From PHBD01 sp964578535 (GTDB lineage Bacteria > Desulfobacterota > Syntrophia > Syntrophales > PHBD01): DNA of 64,000 bases. The notes under the pieces were generated by a model. The model ran no database searches. It was not told where the DNA came from and was given only the letters and a program-made list of their open reading frames with translations. Where the stretch lies: assembly GCA_964578535.1 (NCBI GenBank), contig CAZODI010000014.1, forward strand, positions 1 to 64,000. The letters are read 5' to 3'. Shown here one piece after another: positions 1-8,000 of the stretch. Every line of letters begins with the position of its first letter. The first letter of the stretch is position 1. A program made the translations under genes and the position numbers.

Positions 1-48
1 GGAAACGTTTTCGCGACGGCGGGAGCCCCCGTGGCAGCCCCCAGCGCC
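1..48. repeat. Dispersed palindromic repeat, partial copy at window edge
   Basis: These bases are the reverse complement of 24512-24558, differing by a single 1-nt indel. The match ends near base 48. At 24514-24644 the same sequence is one arm of a 131-nt imperfect palindrome, so this is probably half of a second copy whose other arm lies outside the window. It sits downstream of the 3' end of the MATE gene (minus strand). Confidence 0.75.
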
Positions 49-121
49 CTGATACGAATAAAGAAGAAAAATCATGGAGAGGGTACTGGTTTGAAATCCG
101 CCCCCTTTTTCCCGATCCTGC

Positions 122-1477
122 TCAAACGGCCGCCGCTTCCCGGAACGAGCGGATCTCGCGGAGCGCCCGGTGGCGGATGATGAAGAACGCCACGACACTG
201 GAGAGGGGCTGGGCCAGCCAGACTCCGCTCACCCCGAAGAACGGCGGCAGGATGATCAAGAGCGGCACCAGGAGCAGCATATCCCGGATGAACATGAGCC
301 ACATGGCCGTCGATCCCTTCCCGAGGCCGATGAACATGTTGATCCACACCAGCGCCGGGGCGATGATGATCATGGCGGAAACAAAAATCCGGAGTGCCGG
401 AACGGCCATCGCCGTGAGCCGCGGATCGGTCGAGAACAGGCCGAGGATCTGGGGGGCCAGGACTTCGAGCAGCAGGAAGGATGCCACCGCCAGGATGAGG
501 GAAAACCGGTTGGCCTCCCGCACCGTTTCGATCAGCCGCTGATAGCTGCGGGCGCCGGCACTGAAGCCGACCATGGGCATGACTCCGTGCCCCACCCCGA
601 AAAGGATCATCATGACCACGCCGTTCACCCGGAAGCACAATCCCAGCGTCGCCAGAGCCTCGTCACCGTAAGGGACAAGGGCGTGGTTGTAGACGATGAT
701 GACGGCACTGACGACGAAGTTCATGATAATGGAAGGAAATCCGGTCTGGAAGATGGACCGGAGGATCGCCGGGTCCGGCATGAGCCGGCTCCGGTCGAGA
801 CGGTACCTGGACGAACGGAGGCTGATGAAATAGAGGGACAGCAGTGCCGCCGCGGACTGGGAGATGACAGCGGAGTACGCGGCGCCACGGATTCCCATGG
901 CCGGGATGGGTCCCCAGCCCAGGATGAATATCGGATCCAGGACCATCCCGATGGCGGAGAAGACGAGGACGACGTGCATGGACAGGTTCGGTCTTCCCTC
1001 GGCGCGAAGCAGGTTGTTCACCATCATGAAAAACAGGACGCAGGGGGAGCTGAAGATCACGATGGTCAGGTAGCTTCGGGCCATGGGCAGGATATCGTCG
1101 GAGGCGCCGAACAGCCGGAGCAGGCCGTCGGGGTTGGCGAGGGTCAGGACGATCAGCAGGGCCCCGAACGCGAAGGTGAGGAGGAAAACCTGGCCCGCCG
1201 TCTTCCGGGCCGATTCCAGGTCTCCCGCCCCGAACATGCGGGCGGCAAAGGAGCCGGCCCCGACACCGGTGCCGACGCCGAGGGCGGCCAGGATCATCTG
1301 GACCGGGAAATTCACCGTCAGGGCCGCCACCGCCTGGTGGCTCGTCCGGGCGAGCCATAGCGTGTCCATGAGGTTATAGAGGGCCATGGACAGCATGGCG
1401 GCCATGGAAGGCCAGCTCATCCGCAGGAGAAGGGGAAGAATGGGGCCACGGCCCAGATCCAGGCTTTTGTCAGTCAT
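122..1477 (-). CDS. MATE family efflux transporter
   Basis: A 451-residue, very hydrophobic protein with the two-fold repeated six-helix layout of MATE (multidrug and toxic compound extrusion) transporters. It should act in the inner membrane as a Na+- or H+-coupled exporter of drugs or metabolites; the substrate cannot be read from sequence. The N-terminus (MTDKSLDLGRGPILPLLLRM) is typical of the family, where a short G-P-I-L segment precedes helix 1, and the length is normal (about 450). No clear Shine-Dalgarno precedes the ATG. It is transcribed away from miaA with about 140 bp between the two starts, so it is probably a single-gene unit. Family assignment is firm, physiological role unknown. 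Confidence 0.9.
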   Translation of the reverse strand: MTDKSLDLGRGPILPLLLRMSWPSMAAMLSMALYNLMDTLWLARTSHQAVAALTVNFPVQMILAALGVGTGVGAGSFAARMFGAGDLESARKTAGQVFLLTFAFGALLIVLTLANPDGLLRLFGASDDILPMARSYLTIVIFSSPCVLFFMMVNNLLRAEGRPNLSMHVVLVFSAIGMVLDPIFILGWGPIPAMGIRGAAYSAVISQSAAALLSLYFISLRSSRYRLDRSRLMPDPAILRSIFQTGFPSIIMNFVVSAVIIVYNHALVPYGDEALATLGLCFRVNGVVMMILFGVGHGVMPMVGFSAGARSYQRLIETVREANRFSLILAVASFLLLEVLAPQILGLFSTDPRLTAMAVPALRIFVSAMIIIAPALVWINMFIGLGKGSTAMWLMFIRDMLLLVPLLIILPPFFGVSGVWLAQPLSSVVAFFIIRHRALREIRSFREAAAV

Positions 1478-1618
1478 AGGGGAACGATCCGCCCCTGGAA
1501 TTGTAAAACGGGGGAATTCCTGCTAACACGCAGGCGCGGCCACTTCAAGACAATTTCACGGCTGCTTTCCGACGCAAGGTCGCCGCGGCAGTCGAATCCT
1601 GGTCCTGGAAAAAGAGCC

Positions 1619-2533
1619 ATGAACGCGCAAAGGATAAACCTGATCGTCATCGTCGGTCCCACCGCATCCGGGAAGACGCGCCTTGCCGCCCGCCTGGCCC
1701 GGGAGACCGGCTCGGAGGTGATCTCCGCGGACTCGCGACAGGTCTACCGGGGCCTGGACATCGGCTCCGGAAAAGACCTCGGGGACTACCTCGTCGACGG
1801 CGCCCCCGTTCCGTACCATCTGATCGACATCGCCGATCTCCGGGAGGAGTTCAGCGTCTTCTCTTACCAGCGGGCGTTTCGCGACTGCTTTGCGGAGTTG
1901 TCCCGGCGGGGGATCGTTCCTGTTCTGGCCGGCGGGACGGGGCTTTACATCGAGGCGGTCCTCCGGGACTACCGCATGGAGGATGTCCCCGAGAACCCGG
2001 AGCTGCGGAGGGGGCTGGCGGACCTGAGCGAGGAGGAACTGGCGGAGATGCTCCGTTCCGCCAATCTCCGGCTGCACAATACGACGGACCTGACGGACCG
2101 CGCGCGTCTTCTGCGGGCCATCGAGATCGCCTGCCACCGGACGGAAACGCCGGTGGAGCCGGGGCCGGTCCTGCGTCCCCTGGTCGCGGGGGTGCACTGG
2201 GACCGGGCGGTCCTCCGGAGCCGCATTGCCAGGCGCCTCGAGGACCGCCTGGCGGGGGGACTGGTCGAGGAGGTGCAGCGGCTCCGGGAGTCGGGCGTCT
2301 CATGGGAGCGGCTCTACGCCCTCGGCCTCGAGTATCGATACATCAGCCTTCACCTGGCCGGGGATCTTCCATACGACGCGATGGTTCGGACCCTGAAGAC
2401 GCGCATCGGCCAGTTCGCGAAAAGGCAGGAGACCTGGTTCCGGGGCATGGAGCGACGGGGCGTCCCGATCCGCTGGATGGACGGGGACGATTACGACACG
2501 CTCCGGGACCTGGTGAAGGCGGCAGTGCCATGA
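1619..2533 (+). CDS. miaA: tRNA dimethylallyltransferase MiaA
   Basis: Transfers a dimethylallyl group to N6 of A37 in tRNAs that read UNN codons (i6A37), in the cytoplasm. The N-terminus carries the P-loop GPTASGKT (about residues 13-20) followed by the family signature ISADSRQVYRGLDIGSGK. The LAGGTGLYI segment near residue 105 is also characteristic. Its 304 residues fit the family (about 300). The stop codon overlaps the ATG of the downstream glycosyltransferase gene (ATGA), so the two are translationally coupled. The usual partners mutL and hfq are not nearby. Confidence 0.95.
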   Translation: MNAQRINLIVIVGPTASGKTRLAARLARETGSEVISADSRQVYRGLDIGSGKDLGDYLVDGAPVPYHLIDIADLREEFSVFSYQRAFRDCFAELSRRGIVPVLAGGTGLYIEAVLRDYRMEDVPENPELRRGLADLSEEELAEMLRSANLRLHNTTDLTDRARLLRAIEIACHRTETPVEPGPVLRPLVAGVHWDRAVLRSRIARRLEDRLAGGLVEEVQRLRESGVSWERLYALGLEYRYISLHLAGDLPYDAMVRTLKTRIGQFAKRQETWFRGMERRGVPIRWMDGDDYDTLRDLVKAAVP

Positions 2534-3897
2534 GCACATCCCGGACGGTCCGGCGCTACCTCGACGGCTGGGCGGAAAAGCCCCTGCACCCTTTCCTGGC
2601 CGGTCCCCTGGAGGGCCTCTCCCGGGCCGTCGTCATCCCGGCCCTGGCGGAGCGGGACTCTCTTTTCACGACGCTGGCGGACCTGGCGCGCCAGCCGGAG
2701 CCGGAGCTGGCGCACACGCTGGTCCTGGTGGTGGTGAACAACCGCGCTCCCTCCAGTGACGACCCCGCGGATATCCGGAACAACCGGGAGACTCTGGAGA
2801 TCCTGGCCGCCGTCATTGCCGGGTCGGATGCGGAGACGGCGGCCGGAGGACCGGGGCTCGGGGAGAGTCTCGCCTGCATCCGGCGGAGCGCCCTCCGGCT
2901 GGCCGCCGTCGACGCCTCCTCCCCGGGATTCGAGATCCCCGACCGGGACGGAGTCGGCCTGGCCCGCAAGATCGGCCTCGACCGCGCCCTGTCTCTCCTC
3001 GACATGAGCCGGCGGGATCCGTCCTTCCTCGTCTGCCTGGATGCCGACAGCCGGGTGGACTCCGGCTACCTGTCCGCCGCCGGCGCCTTTTTCGCCCGGG
3101 GGGAGGCCCCCGGGGCCGTCGTCGATTTTGCCCACCAGGAAGCGGAAGATCCGGTTCTGCAGGAGGCCATCCTGCGCTACGAGCTGTTTCTCCGCGCCTA
3201 CGTTCTAGGCCTGCGCTGGGCCGGCTCTCCCTATGCCTTCCACACGGTCGGCTCCACCATCGCCTGCACGGGCGAGGCCTACGCGGCCGTCCGGGGCATG
3301 AGCCGGCGCCGGGCCGGGGAGGACTTCTACTTCCTCAACAAGCTGGCCAAGCTGGGGCCTGTCGGCCGAATCGGCGGAACCGTCGTCCGTCCCTCGCCCC
3401 GGCCGTCGCTCCGCGTTCCGTTCGGGACCGGACGCCGCATGGCCCGCGTGCTCTCCGGCGAGGAGTCCGCCGCCGGGAGTCTTTACGAGCCGGAGATCTT
3501 CCGGATCCTCCGGGAATGGATCCGCCTGGCGGAGGAGAACCCGGACCGCTCCGGGGAAGACCGTCTCGCCGAAGCCCGCCGGATCCACCCGGTTCTGGGT
3601 CGTTTTCTGGAGGATCAGTCCTTCCCCGGGGCCTGGGAGAAGATCCGCCGACAGGCGCCCGGGCCGGCCCATCTGCGGCGCCAGTTCCACGGCTGGTTCG
3701 ATGCCTTCCGCACCCTCCGGGCCGTTCATGCCCTCCGGGACGGGGGCCTGCCGAATGTCCCCCTTGTCGATGGAGTGGAGCGGCTTCTGCAATGGACGGG
3801 ATGTCCGGATGCGGCGGGCCGGCGGGAGGAGACCGGGAATACGGCCGCGGCCGAACTGCTGGCGGTCCTGTGGGAGAAAGACCGGGAGGCATCGTAG
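2530..3897 (+). CDS. Family 2-like glycosyltransferase
   Basis: A 455-residue cytoplasmic protein with a GT-A fold. Visible are an N-terminal nucleotide-sugar segment (VVIPALAERDSLFTTL), a DxD-type metal site in LDADSRVD (about residue 175) and a later GEDFYFLNKL segment that resembles the acceptor/catalytic ED region of inverting GT2 enzymes. There is no transmembrane helix. I chose the ATG at 2530 because it overlaps the miaA stop by four bases; the frame is open further upstream but only inside miaA. Sugar donor and acceptor are unknown. The pairing with miaA looks like translational coupling rather than shared function. Confidence 0.75.
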   Translation: MSTSRTVRRYLDGWAEKPLHPFLAGPLEGLSRAVVIPALAERDSLFTTLADLARQPEPELAHTLVLVVVNNRAPSSDDPADIRNNRETLEILAAVIAGSDAETAAGGPGLGESLACIRRSALRLAAVDASSPGFEIPDRDGVGLARKIGLDRALSLLDMSRRDPSFLVCLDADSRVDSGYLSAAGAFFARGEAPGAVVDFAHQEAEDPVLQEAILRYELFLRAYVLGLRWAGSPYAFHTVGSTIACTGEAYAAVRGMSRRRAGEDFYFLNKLAKLGPVGRIGGTVVRPSPRPSLRVPFGTGRRMARVLSGEESAAGSLYEPEIFRILREWIRLAEENPDRSGEDRLAEARRIHPVLGRFLEDQSFPGAWEKIRRQAPGPAHLRRQFHGWFDAFRTLRAVHALRDGGLPNVPLVDGVERLLQWTGCPDAAGRREETGNTAAAELLAVLWEKDREAS

Positions 3898-4034
3898 CCG
3901 CGCCGTTTCCTTCCTTGACGACGCTCGTTCTTTTCGCATATACAACGGAAAATTTTTACAATTTCAGCGAACCGGCGGCTGCTGCCGCCGACGCCGGGCA
4001 AGGGGAAGATCCCGCCGGAGGAGGAAGGTTTTTC

Positions 4035-5129
4035 ATGAAACGTATGGTGTACGCGTTCTGTTCCGTCTTGCTGATTCTCGTGATCCTGGTGGCTCCGATC
4101 GGCTGCGCCAAGGAGGACAAACCCAAGGAAACGGCCGCCGCGCCCCAGCAGGCGCCGGCTCCGCCCCCCATCCCCCTGCCCGGTGCGGCGGGACTGGAGT
4201 CTTCCACCGCGCTGACGGCGGCGCCTGCCGTGCCGTCCGACGTGCTGATCGAGGTGGACGGGACAAGGCTCACGGATGGCCAGATCGATGCCATCGTGAA
4301 GAAGCGGCTGGCCGCCGTGAAGGAGAAACTCACGGCCGAGAAGAGGAAAAAGCTCCGTGACGACATGCGCAAGCGCATTGTCGACGACTTCGTCACCCGC
4401 ACGCTCCTGGCCAACGAGATCAAGAGGCGGAACCTGACTGCCTCCGACAAGGAGATCAGCGATGCCATCGAGCAGGTCAAGGGAACCCTGCAGCCGGGGA
4501 CGACCCTCGAGGGCCTCATGAAGCAGAGCGGAACGACACAGGCCCAGCTCCGGGAAGAAATCGCCTTCGGCGTCAAGCTGGACAAGCTCGTGCAGAGCAG
4601 CATGGGCAAGCAGGGGAAACCCACCGACAAGGAGATCGCCGCCTTCTACGAAAAGAACAAGAAGACCTTCACCATCCCCGAATCGGTGAGGGCACGCCAC
4701 ATCCTGATCGCCAAGTCGACCGGCGACGACGAGAAGACGAAAGCGGAGAAGAAGGCCAAGGCGGAGGACATCCGCAAGCAGCTTCTCGCCGGTGGGAACT
4801 TCATGGAGCTGGCCAAAAAGTACTCCGACTGCCCCAGCAAGGAGCACGGCGGCGATCTGGGAGAGTTTCCCAGGGGCCAGATGGTGAAGCCCTTCGACAA
4901 TGCCGCCTTTTCGCAGAAGGTCAACGAGATCGGCCCGGTTGTCGAGACGGACTTCGGCTACCACATCATCCAGGTCCAGGAGCACAACGCCGTGAGGCCC
5001 ATGCCCCTGGAGAAGGTGAAAGACCGGGTGTCCCTCTACCTGGAGCACCAGAAGAAACAGCAGGCCCTCGTCTCCCTGGTCAAGAAACTCCGGGAGAAAG
5101 CGAAAATCGTCCTTTACAAGCCGGTATAG
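4035..5129 (+). CDS. Parvulin-type peptidyl-prolyl isomerase lipoprotein
   Basis: A 364-residue SurA/PrsA-like chaperone-isomerase. The N-terminus is a lipoprotein signal with lipobox APIGC (Cys about 25), followed by a Pro/Ala-rich linker, a SurA_N-like helical domain (about 70-200) and a PpiC rotamase domain (about 225-330) with ESVRARHIL, GGDLGEFPRGQM and FGYHIIQVQEH. It is expected to be membrane-anchored on the periplasmic side and to help fold outer-membrane or secreted proteins. The ATG at 4035 is preceded by GGAGGAAGG and gives the signal peptide. The frame is open further upstream but that part overlaps the preceding gene. Confidence 0.9.
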   Translation: MKRMVYAFCSVLLILVILVAPIGCAKEDKPKETAAAPQQAPAPPPIPLPGAAGLESSTALTAAPAVPSDVLIEVDGTRLTDGQIDAIVKKRLAAVKEKLTAEKRKKLRDDMRKRIVDDFVTRTLLANEIKRRNLTASDKEISDAIEQVKGTLQPGTTLEGLMKQSGTTQAQLREEIAFGVKLDKLVQSSMGKQGKPTDKEIAAFYEKNKKTFTIPESVRARHILIAKSTGDDEKTKAEKKAKAEDIRKQLLAGGNFMELAKKYSDCPSKEHGGDLGEFPRGQMVKPFDNAAFSQKVNEIGPVVETDFGYHIIQVQEHNAVRPMPLEKVKDRVSLYLEHQKKQQALVSLVKKLREKAKIVLYKPV

Positions 5130-5148
5130 CGCGAAAGGAGGTCAGGCC

Positions 5149-6045
5149 ATGCGGCATCGCCAGGCGGGGAAGATCCGTGACGGGCTGTGGTACCTGGGTC
5201 GGGAGGAGTCTGGTGTCTATTTCCTGAAGGGGCGGGAAGGGGCCGTCCTGATCAACGGCGGCCTGGCCCATATCCTGCCCGACGTCCTGGCCCAGATGGA
5301 GGCGTTCGGCCTTGATCCGGGGAGCCTGACAAAGATCCTGATCCTCCACTCCCATTTCGACCACATCGGCGTCGTTCCCTGGTTCAAGAGGACCTGGCCG
5401 GGGATCGAGGTGTGCGCTTCCGGACCCGCCTGGGACATCCTGGCCATGCCGAAGGCCATCGGCATCGCCAACACCTTCACCCGGATGGCCGCCGGGATGG
5501 CCGGGGCCGAAAACGGACTCGAAGGACGCGATTACGAGTGGCGGGACGACATCCGGGGGACGGCACTGAAGGAGGGGGACCGGATCGACCTGGGCGGCGT
5601 CGCCCTGGAGATATTCGAGACGCCCGGGCACACGAACTGCTCCATCACCGCCTGGGAGCCCGCCGCAAAGGCCCTCTTCGCCTCCGATGCCGTCGGCATC
5701 CCTTACCGGGATACGGCGTTTCCCTCTGCGAACACGAACATGGCCCAGTACCTGGCCAGCCTGGAGAAGCTCCAGCCTCTGCCGGTGGCGATTGTCGGGG
5801 CGGACCACTACGGCTATGTCACAGGCGACGAGGCGGCCGGATTCGTCGCCGCGACCGACCGGGAGGCCCGGAAGCTCGACGCGGAGATGCGGGAGATTTT
5901 CCGGAGCAGCGGAGGCGACGTCGAGGCCGCGGCGAAGGCCATGAACGCCCTGTTCTTCCAGCGGTGTCCCGATTACTTCATCGCCCCGGAGATTCTCGAG
6001 GGGGTCTTCAAACAGATGATGAAGTACATCGCCAAGTCCTTGTAA
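5149..6045 (+). CDS. MBL-fold metallohydrolase
   Basis: A 298-residue metallo-beta-lactamase-fold enzyme. The metal-binding motif is HSHFDHIG (about residues 66-73), with further ligands in FETPGHTNCS, the Asp of FASDAVGIP and the His of GADHYGY. This is the layout of binuclear zinc hydrolases such as glyoxalase II-like or lactonase-like members; the substrate cannot be predicted. A strong ribosome-binding site (AAAGGAGG) lies just before the ATG. It follows the isomerase gene by 19 bp and is probably co-transcribed. A terminator-like hairpin follows at 6064-6097. Confidence 0.85.
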   Translation: MRHRQAGKIRDGLWYLGREESGVYFLKGREGAVLINGGLAHILPDVLAQMEAFGLDPGSLTKILILHSHFDHIGVVPWFKRTWPGIEVCASGPAWDILAMPKAIGIANTFTRMAAGMAGAENGLEGRDYEWRDDIRGTALKEGDRIDLGGVALEIFETPGHTNCSITAWEPAAKALFASDAVGIPYRDTAFPSANTNMAQYLASLEKLQPLPVAIVGADHYGYVTGDEAAGFVAATDREARKLDAEMREIFRSSGGDVEAAAKAMNALFFQRCPDYFIAPEILEGVFKQMMKYIAKSL

Positions 6046-6063
6046 GAAGGCGAGGCGACCTGG

Positions 6064-6097
6064 AAAAGGGGGGGCGGATCCGAAATCTGCCCCCTTT
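6064..6097 (+). terminator. Terminator-like hairpin
   Basis: A G-run followed by CGGAT pairs with ATCTG and a C-run, giving a stem of about 13 bp with one G-T pair, a short loop and a brief T-run. It lies between the MBL hydrolase and the next gene. It belongs to the GGAT...ATCC hairpins seen at several gene ends in this window. Confidence 0.5.
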
Positions 6098-6155
6098 CTA
6101 TCCCGAAACAACACGGGGACGGATTTCATGCCTGTCCTCTCTTCAGGAGAAAGCC

Positions 6156-6578
6156 ATGACCGAAGAACAGCACATCCATGGTGTGGAAGAAGCGAATGCA
6201 GCGGAGGAAACAGCGGGGGCCGACGATCGGCAGCGTGTCCGGGTGAACCAGAAGAACCTCTACCGGGAGGAGACTTTTTCGGACCTCCAGGTGGCGGTGA
6301 TCCGGCAGCTTTCGCCGGTGAAGCCCAACGGAGAGCCGGACAAGACCCGGAAGGTCCTCTTTGCCGGGCAGACCCAGATCATGACTCCGCAGGGGCCGCT
6401 TCCGATCCAGTTTCCCATCGACGCGAAGAACCTCCAGCAGGCCCTGGACATGTTCCCGGATGCGATGGAGGCCTACGTGGAAGGCCTGATGGCGCAGGCC
6501 CGGGAGATGCAGCGCCGGGAGTCTTCCCGGCTCATCGTCCCGAACCAGCCGGGCGGAGACAGCCGGATCATCCGGTAG
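6156..6578 (+). CDS. Conserved hypothetical cytosolic protein
   Basis: A 140-residue acidic, soluble protein with no signal peptide or membrane segment. The N-terminal 25 residues are Glu/Ala-rich and probably disordered. The ordered part contains NLYREETFSDLQVAVIRQL and FPIDAKNLQQALDMFPDAM, and the C-terminus ends in a basic R-I-I-R. I chose the ATG at 6156 because of the CAGGAGA ribosome-binding site just upstream; the frame is open well before it, but only across the MBL gene. No function is recognised. It faces the zincin gene tail to tail with 29 bp between them. Confidence 0.7.
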   Translation: MTEEQHIHGVEEANAAEETAGADDRQRVRVNQKNLYREETFSDLQVAVIRQLSPVKPNGEPDKTRKVLFAGQTQIMTPQGPLPIQFPIDAKNLQQALDMFPDAMEAYVEGLMAQAREMQRRESSRLIVPNQPGGDSRIIR

Positions 6579-6607
6579 TCCCGGACGGGGGAACCCGTCC
6601 GCCGGGG

Positions 6608-6982
6608 TCACTCATAGCCCAGTTCGATCAGGCGCTCCTCCGTGATACCGAGGAAGTGAGCCACCTCGTGGACGACGGTGATCTCGATCTCCTCCTCCAG
6701 TTCCTCCAGGGTCCAGCACATCTCCTCCAGGGGCTCCTGGAAGATGAGAATCGAATCCGGGTAGAGGGGAGGATAGGTGGCGGAGCGTTCCATCAGGGAG
6801 GCTCCCTGGTAAACTCCCAGGAGGGGATAATCCGGGGGGAGGTCCATCTGCCGGAGGAGCTCCCGGGACGGACGCTCCTGGACGGAGATCACCATGTTGT
6901 CCAGGTGATGCCGGATCTCCTTCGGAATCCTGCGGATCGCCCGCTGTACGGCCTGGTCGAATTCGTGCTTTGACAGTCTCAT
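6608..6982 (-). CDS. Metallopeptidase family protein (zincin-like, DUF1025 type)
   Basis: A 124-residue protein with a zinc-protease motif near its C-terminus: VVHEVAHFLGI (HExxH followed by H-F-x-G-I), as in the small minimal zincins of the DUF1025 family. The preceding region (PDSILIFQEPLEE) also fits this family. No signal peptide is seen, so it should be cytoplasmic; the physiological substrate of these proteins is unknown. I chose the internal ATG at 6982 because a GGGGGAAGGGA ribosome-binding site precedes it; a longer frame reaches 7027 but adds an Arg/Gly-rich tail with no family support. Confidence 0.8.
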   Translation of the reverse strand: MRLSKHEFDQAVQRAIRRIPKEIRHHLDNMVISVQERPSRELLRQMDLPPDYPLLGVYQGASLMERSATYPPLYPDSILIFQEPLEEMCWTLEELEEEIEITVVHEVAHFLGITEERLIELGYE

Positions 6983-7172
6983 TCCCTTCCCCCTGGGCCG
7001 GCCGTTCCCAATGGTGCGGCCGCGCATGCACGGCCATCATACCACGGCTTCCGGGGCGAGGAAACCCCCTGCCGTCGGCCATGACGGCGCGGGTCACCCG
7101 GCGGAACCGCCCGCCTCGACAAGCCCGCCGATCCATACTATGATGATGCGGCAATCCATCGGAGCATCTGCC

Positions 7173-7994
7173 ATGGCCCGTTTCCGCCGGGGAATGTCTC
7201 CCGCGGTCCTGACGGCTTTCCTGATCGTCGCTGCGATCCGTCCCGCAGCGGCCGGCCCCATGTCCGGGATGCCCGCCGGGGACGGCGCTCGAGGGGCGCC
7301 GGTCCGGGATGTCCGGATTGTCCGGGAATATCCCCACGATCCGGAGGCCTTTACGCAGGGCCTGCTGTTCCATGGCGGTTTTCTCTATGAGAGCACAGGC
7401 CTCCGGGGCCGATCCAGCCTGAGGAAGACGGCTCTCGAGAGCGGTGCCGTCCTCAGCATCCGGCGGTTGCCGGAAGACCAGTTCGGCGAGGGGCTGGCAC
7501 GTTCGGGGGAGCGCCTCATCCAGTTGACCTGGCGTTCCGGGGTGATCCATGTCTACGACCGGAGGACCTTGCGCCTCCTGGCCACGGTTGCCTATCCCCG
7601 GGAGGGATGGGGTCTGGCGTCCGACGGGAAACGGCTCATTGCCAGCGACGGAACGGATCGCCTTTATTTTCTGGATCCCTGGACCTTCCGGACGCTCCGC
7701 TCCATCGCGGTGACCGACGGGGGGCGCCCGGTCGACCGGCTCAACGAGCTGGAATGGGTGGAAGGCCGGATCCTTGCAAACGTTTGGGAAAGCGACCGCA
7801 TCGCCCGCATCGATCCGGACTCGGGCCGGGTGGAGGGATGGATCGACCTGGCGGTCCTGCGGCAGAGACTTCGGGGGACGCCCGCCGGAGCGGCCAACGG
7901 GATTGCCTGGGACGCCGTTCGGCGCCGGCTCCTGGTGACCGGAAAAAACTGGCCCCTGCTGTTTGAGGTGACCATGGACGAAACGGACAGGTAA
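7173..7994 (+). CDS. Glutaminyl-peptide cyclotransferase (beta-propeller type)
   Basis: Expected to cyclise N-terminal Gln of peptides or proteins to pyroglutamate in the periplasm. The 273-residue product has a signal peptide (AVLTAFLIVAAIRPAAA) followed by the signature of the plant/bacterial glutamine cyclotransferase family: PHDPEAFTQGLLF, LYESTGLRGRSSLR, GEGLA, EGWGLASDG, DRLNELEWVEGRILANVW and GAANGIAWD. The ATG at 7173 is preceded by GGAG eight bases upstream and leaves a clean signal peptide; several upstream ATGs (7140-7146) lack this. The antiporter gene starts 6 bp after its stop, so the two are probably co-transcribed. Confidence 0.88.
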   Translation: MARFRRGMSPAVLTAFLIVAAIRPAAAGPMSGMPAGDGARGAPVRDVRIVREYPHDPEAFTQGLLFHGGFLYESTGLRGRSSLRKTALESGAVLSIRRLPEDQFGEGLARSGERLIQLTWRSGVIHVYDRRTLRLLATVAYPREGWGLASDGKRLIASDGTDRLYFLDPWTFRTLRSIAVTDGGRPVDRLNELEWVEGRILANVWESDRIARIDPDSGRVEGWIDLAVLRQRLRGTPAGAANGIAWDAVRRRLLVTGKNWPLLFEVTMDETDR

Positions 7995-8000
7995 CGGACC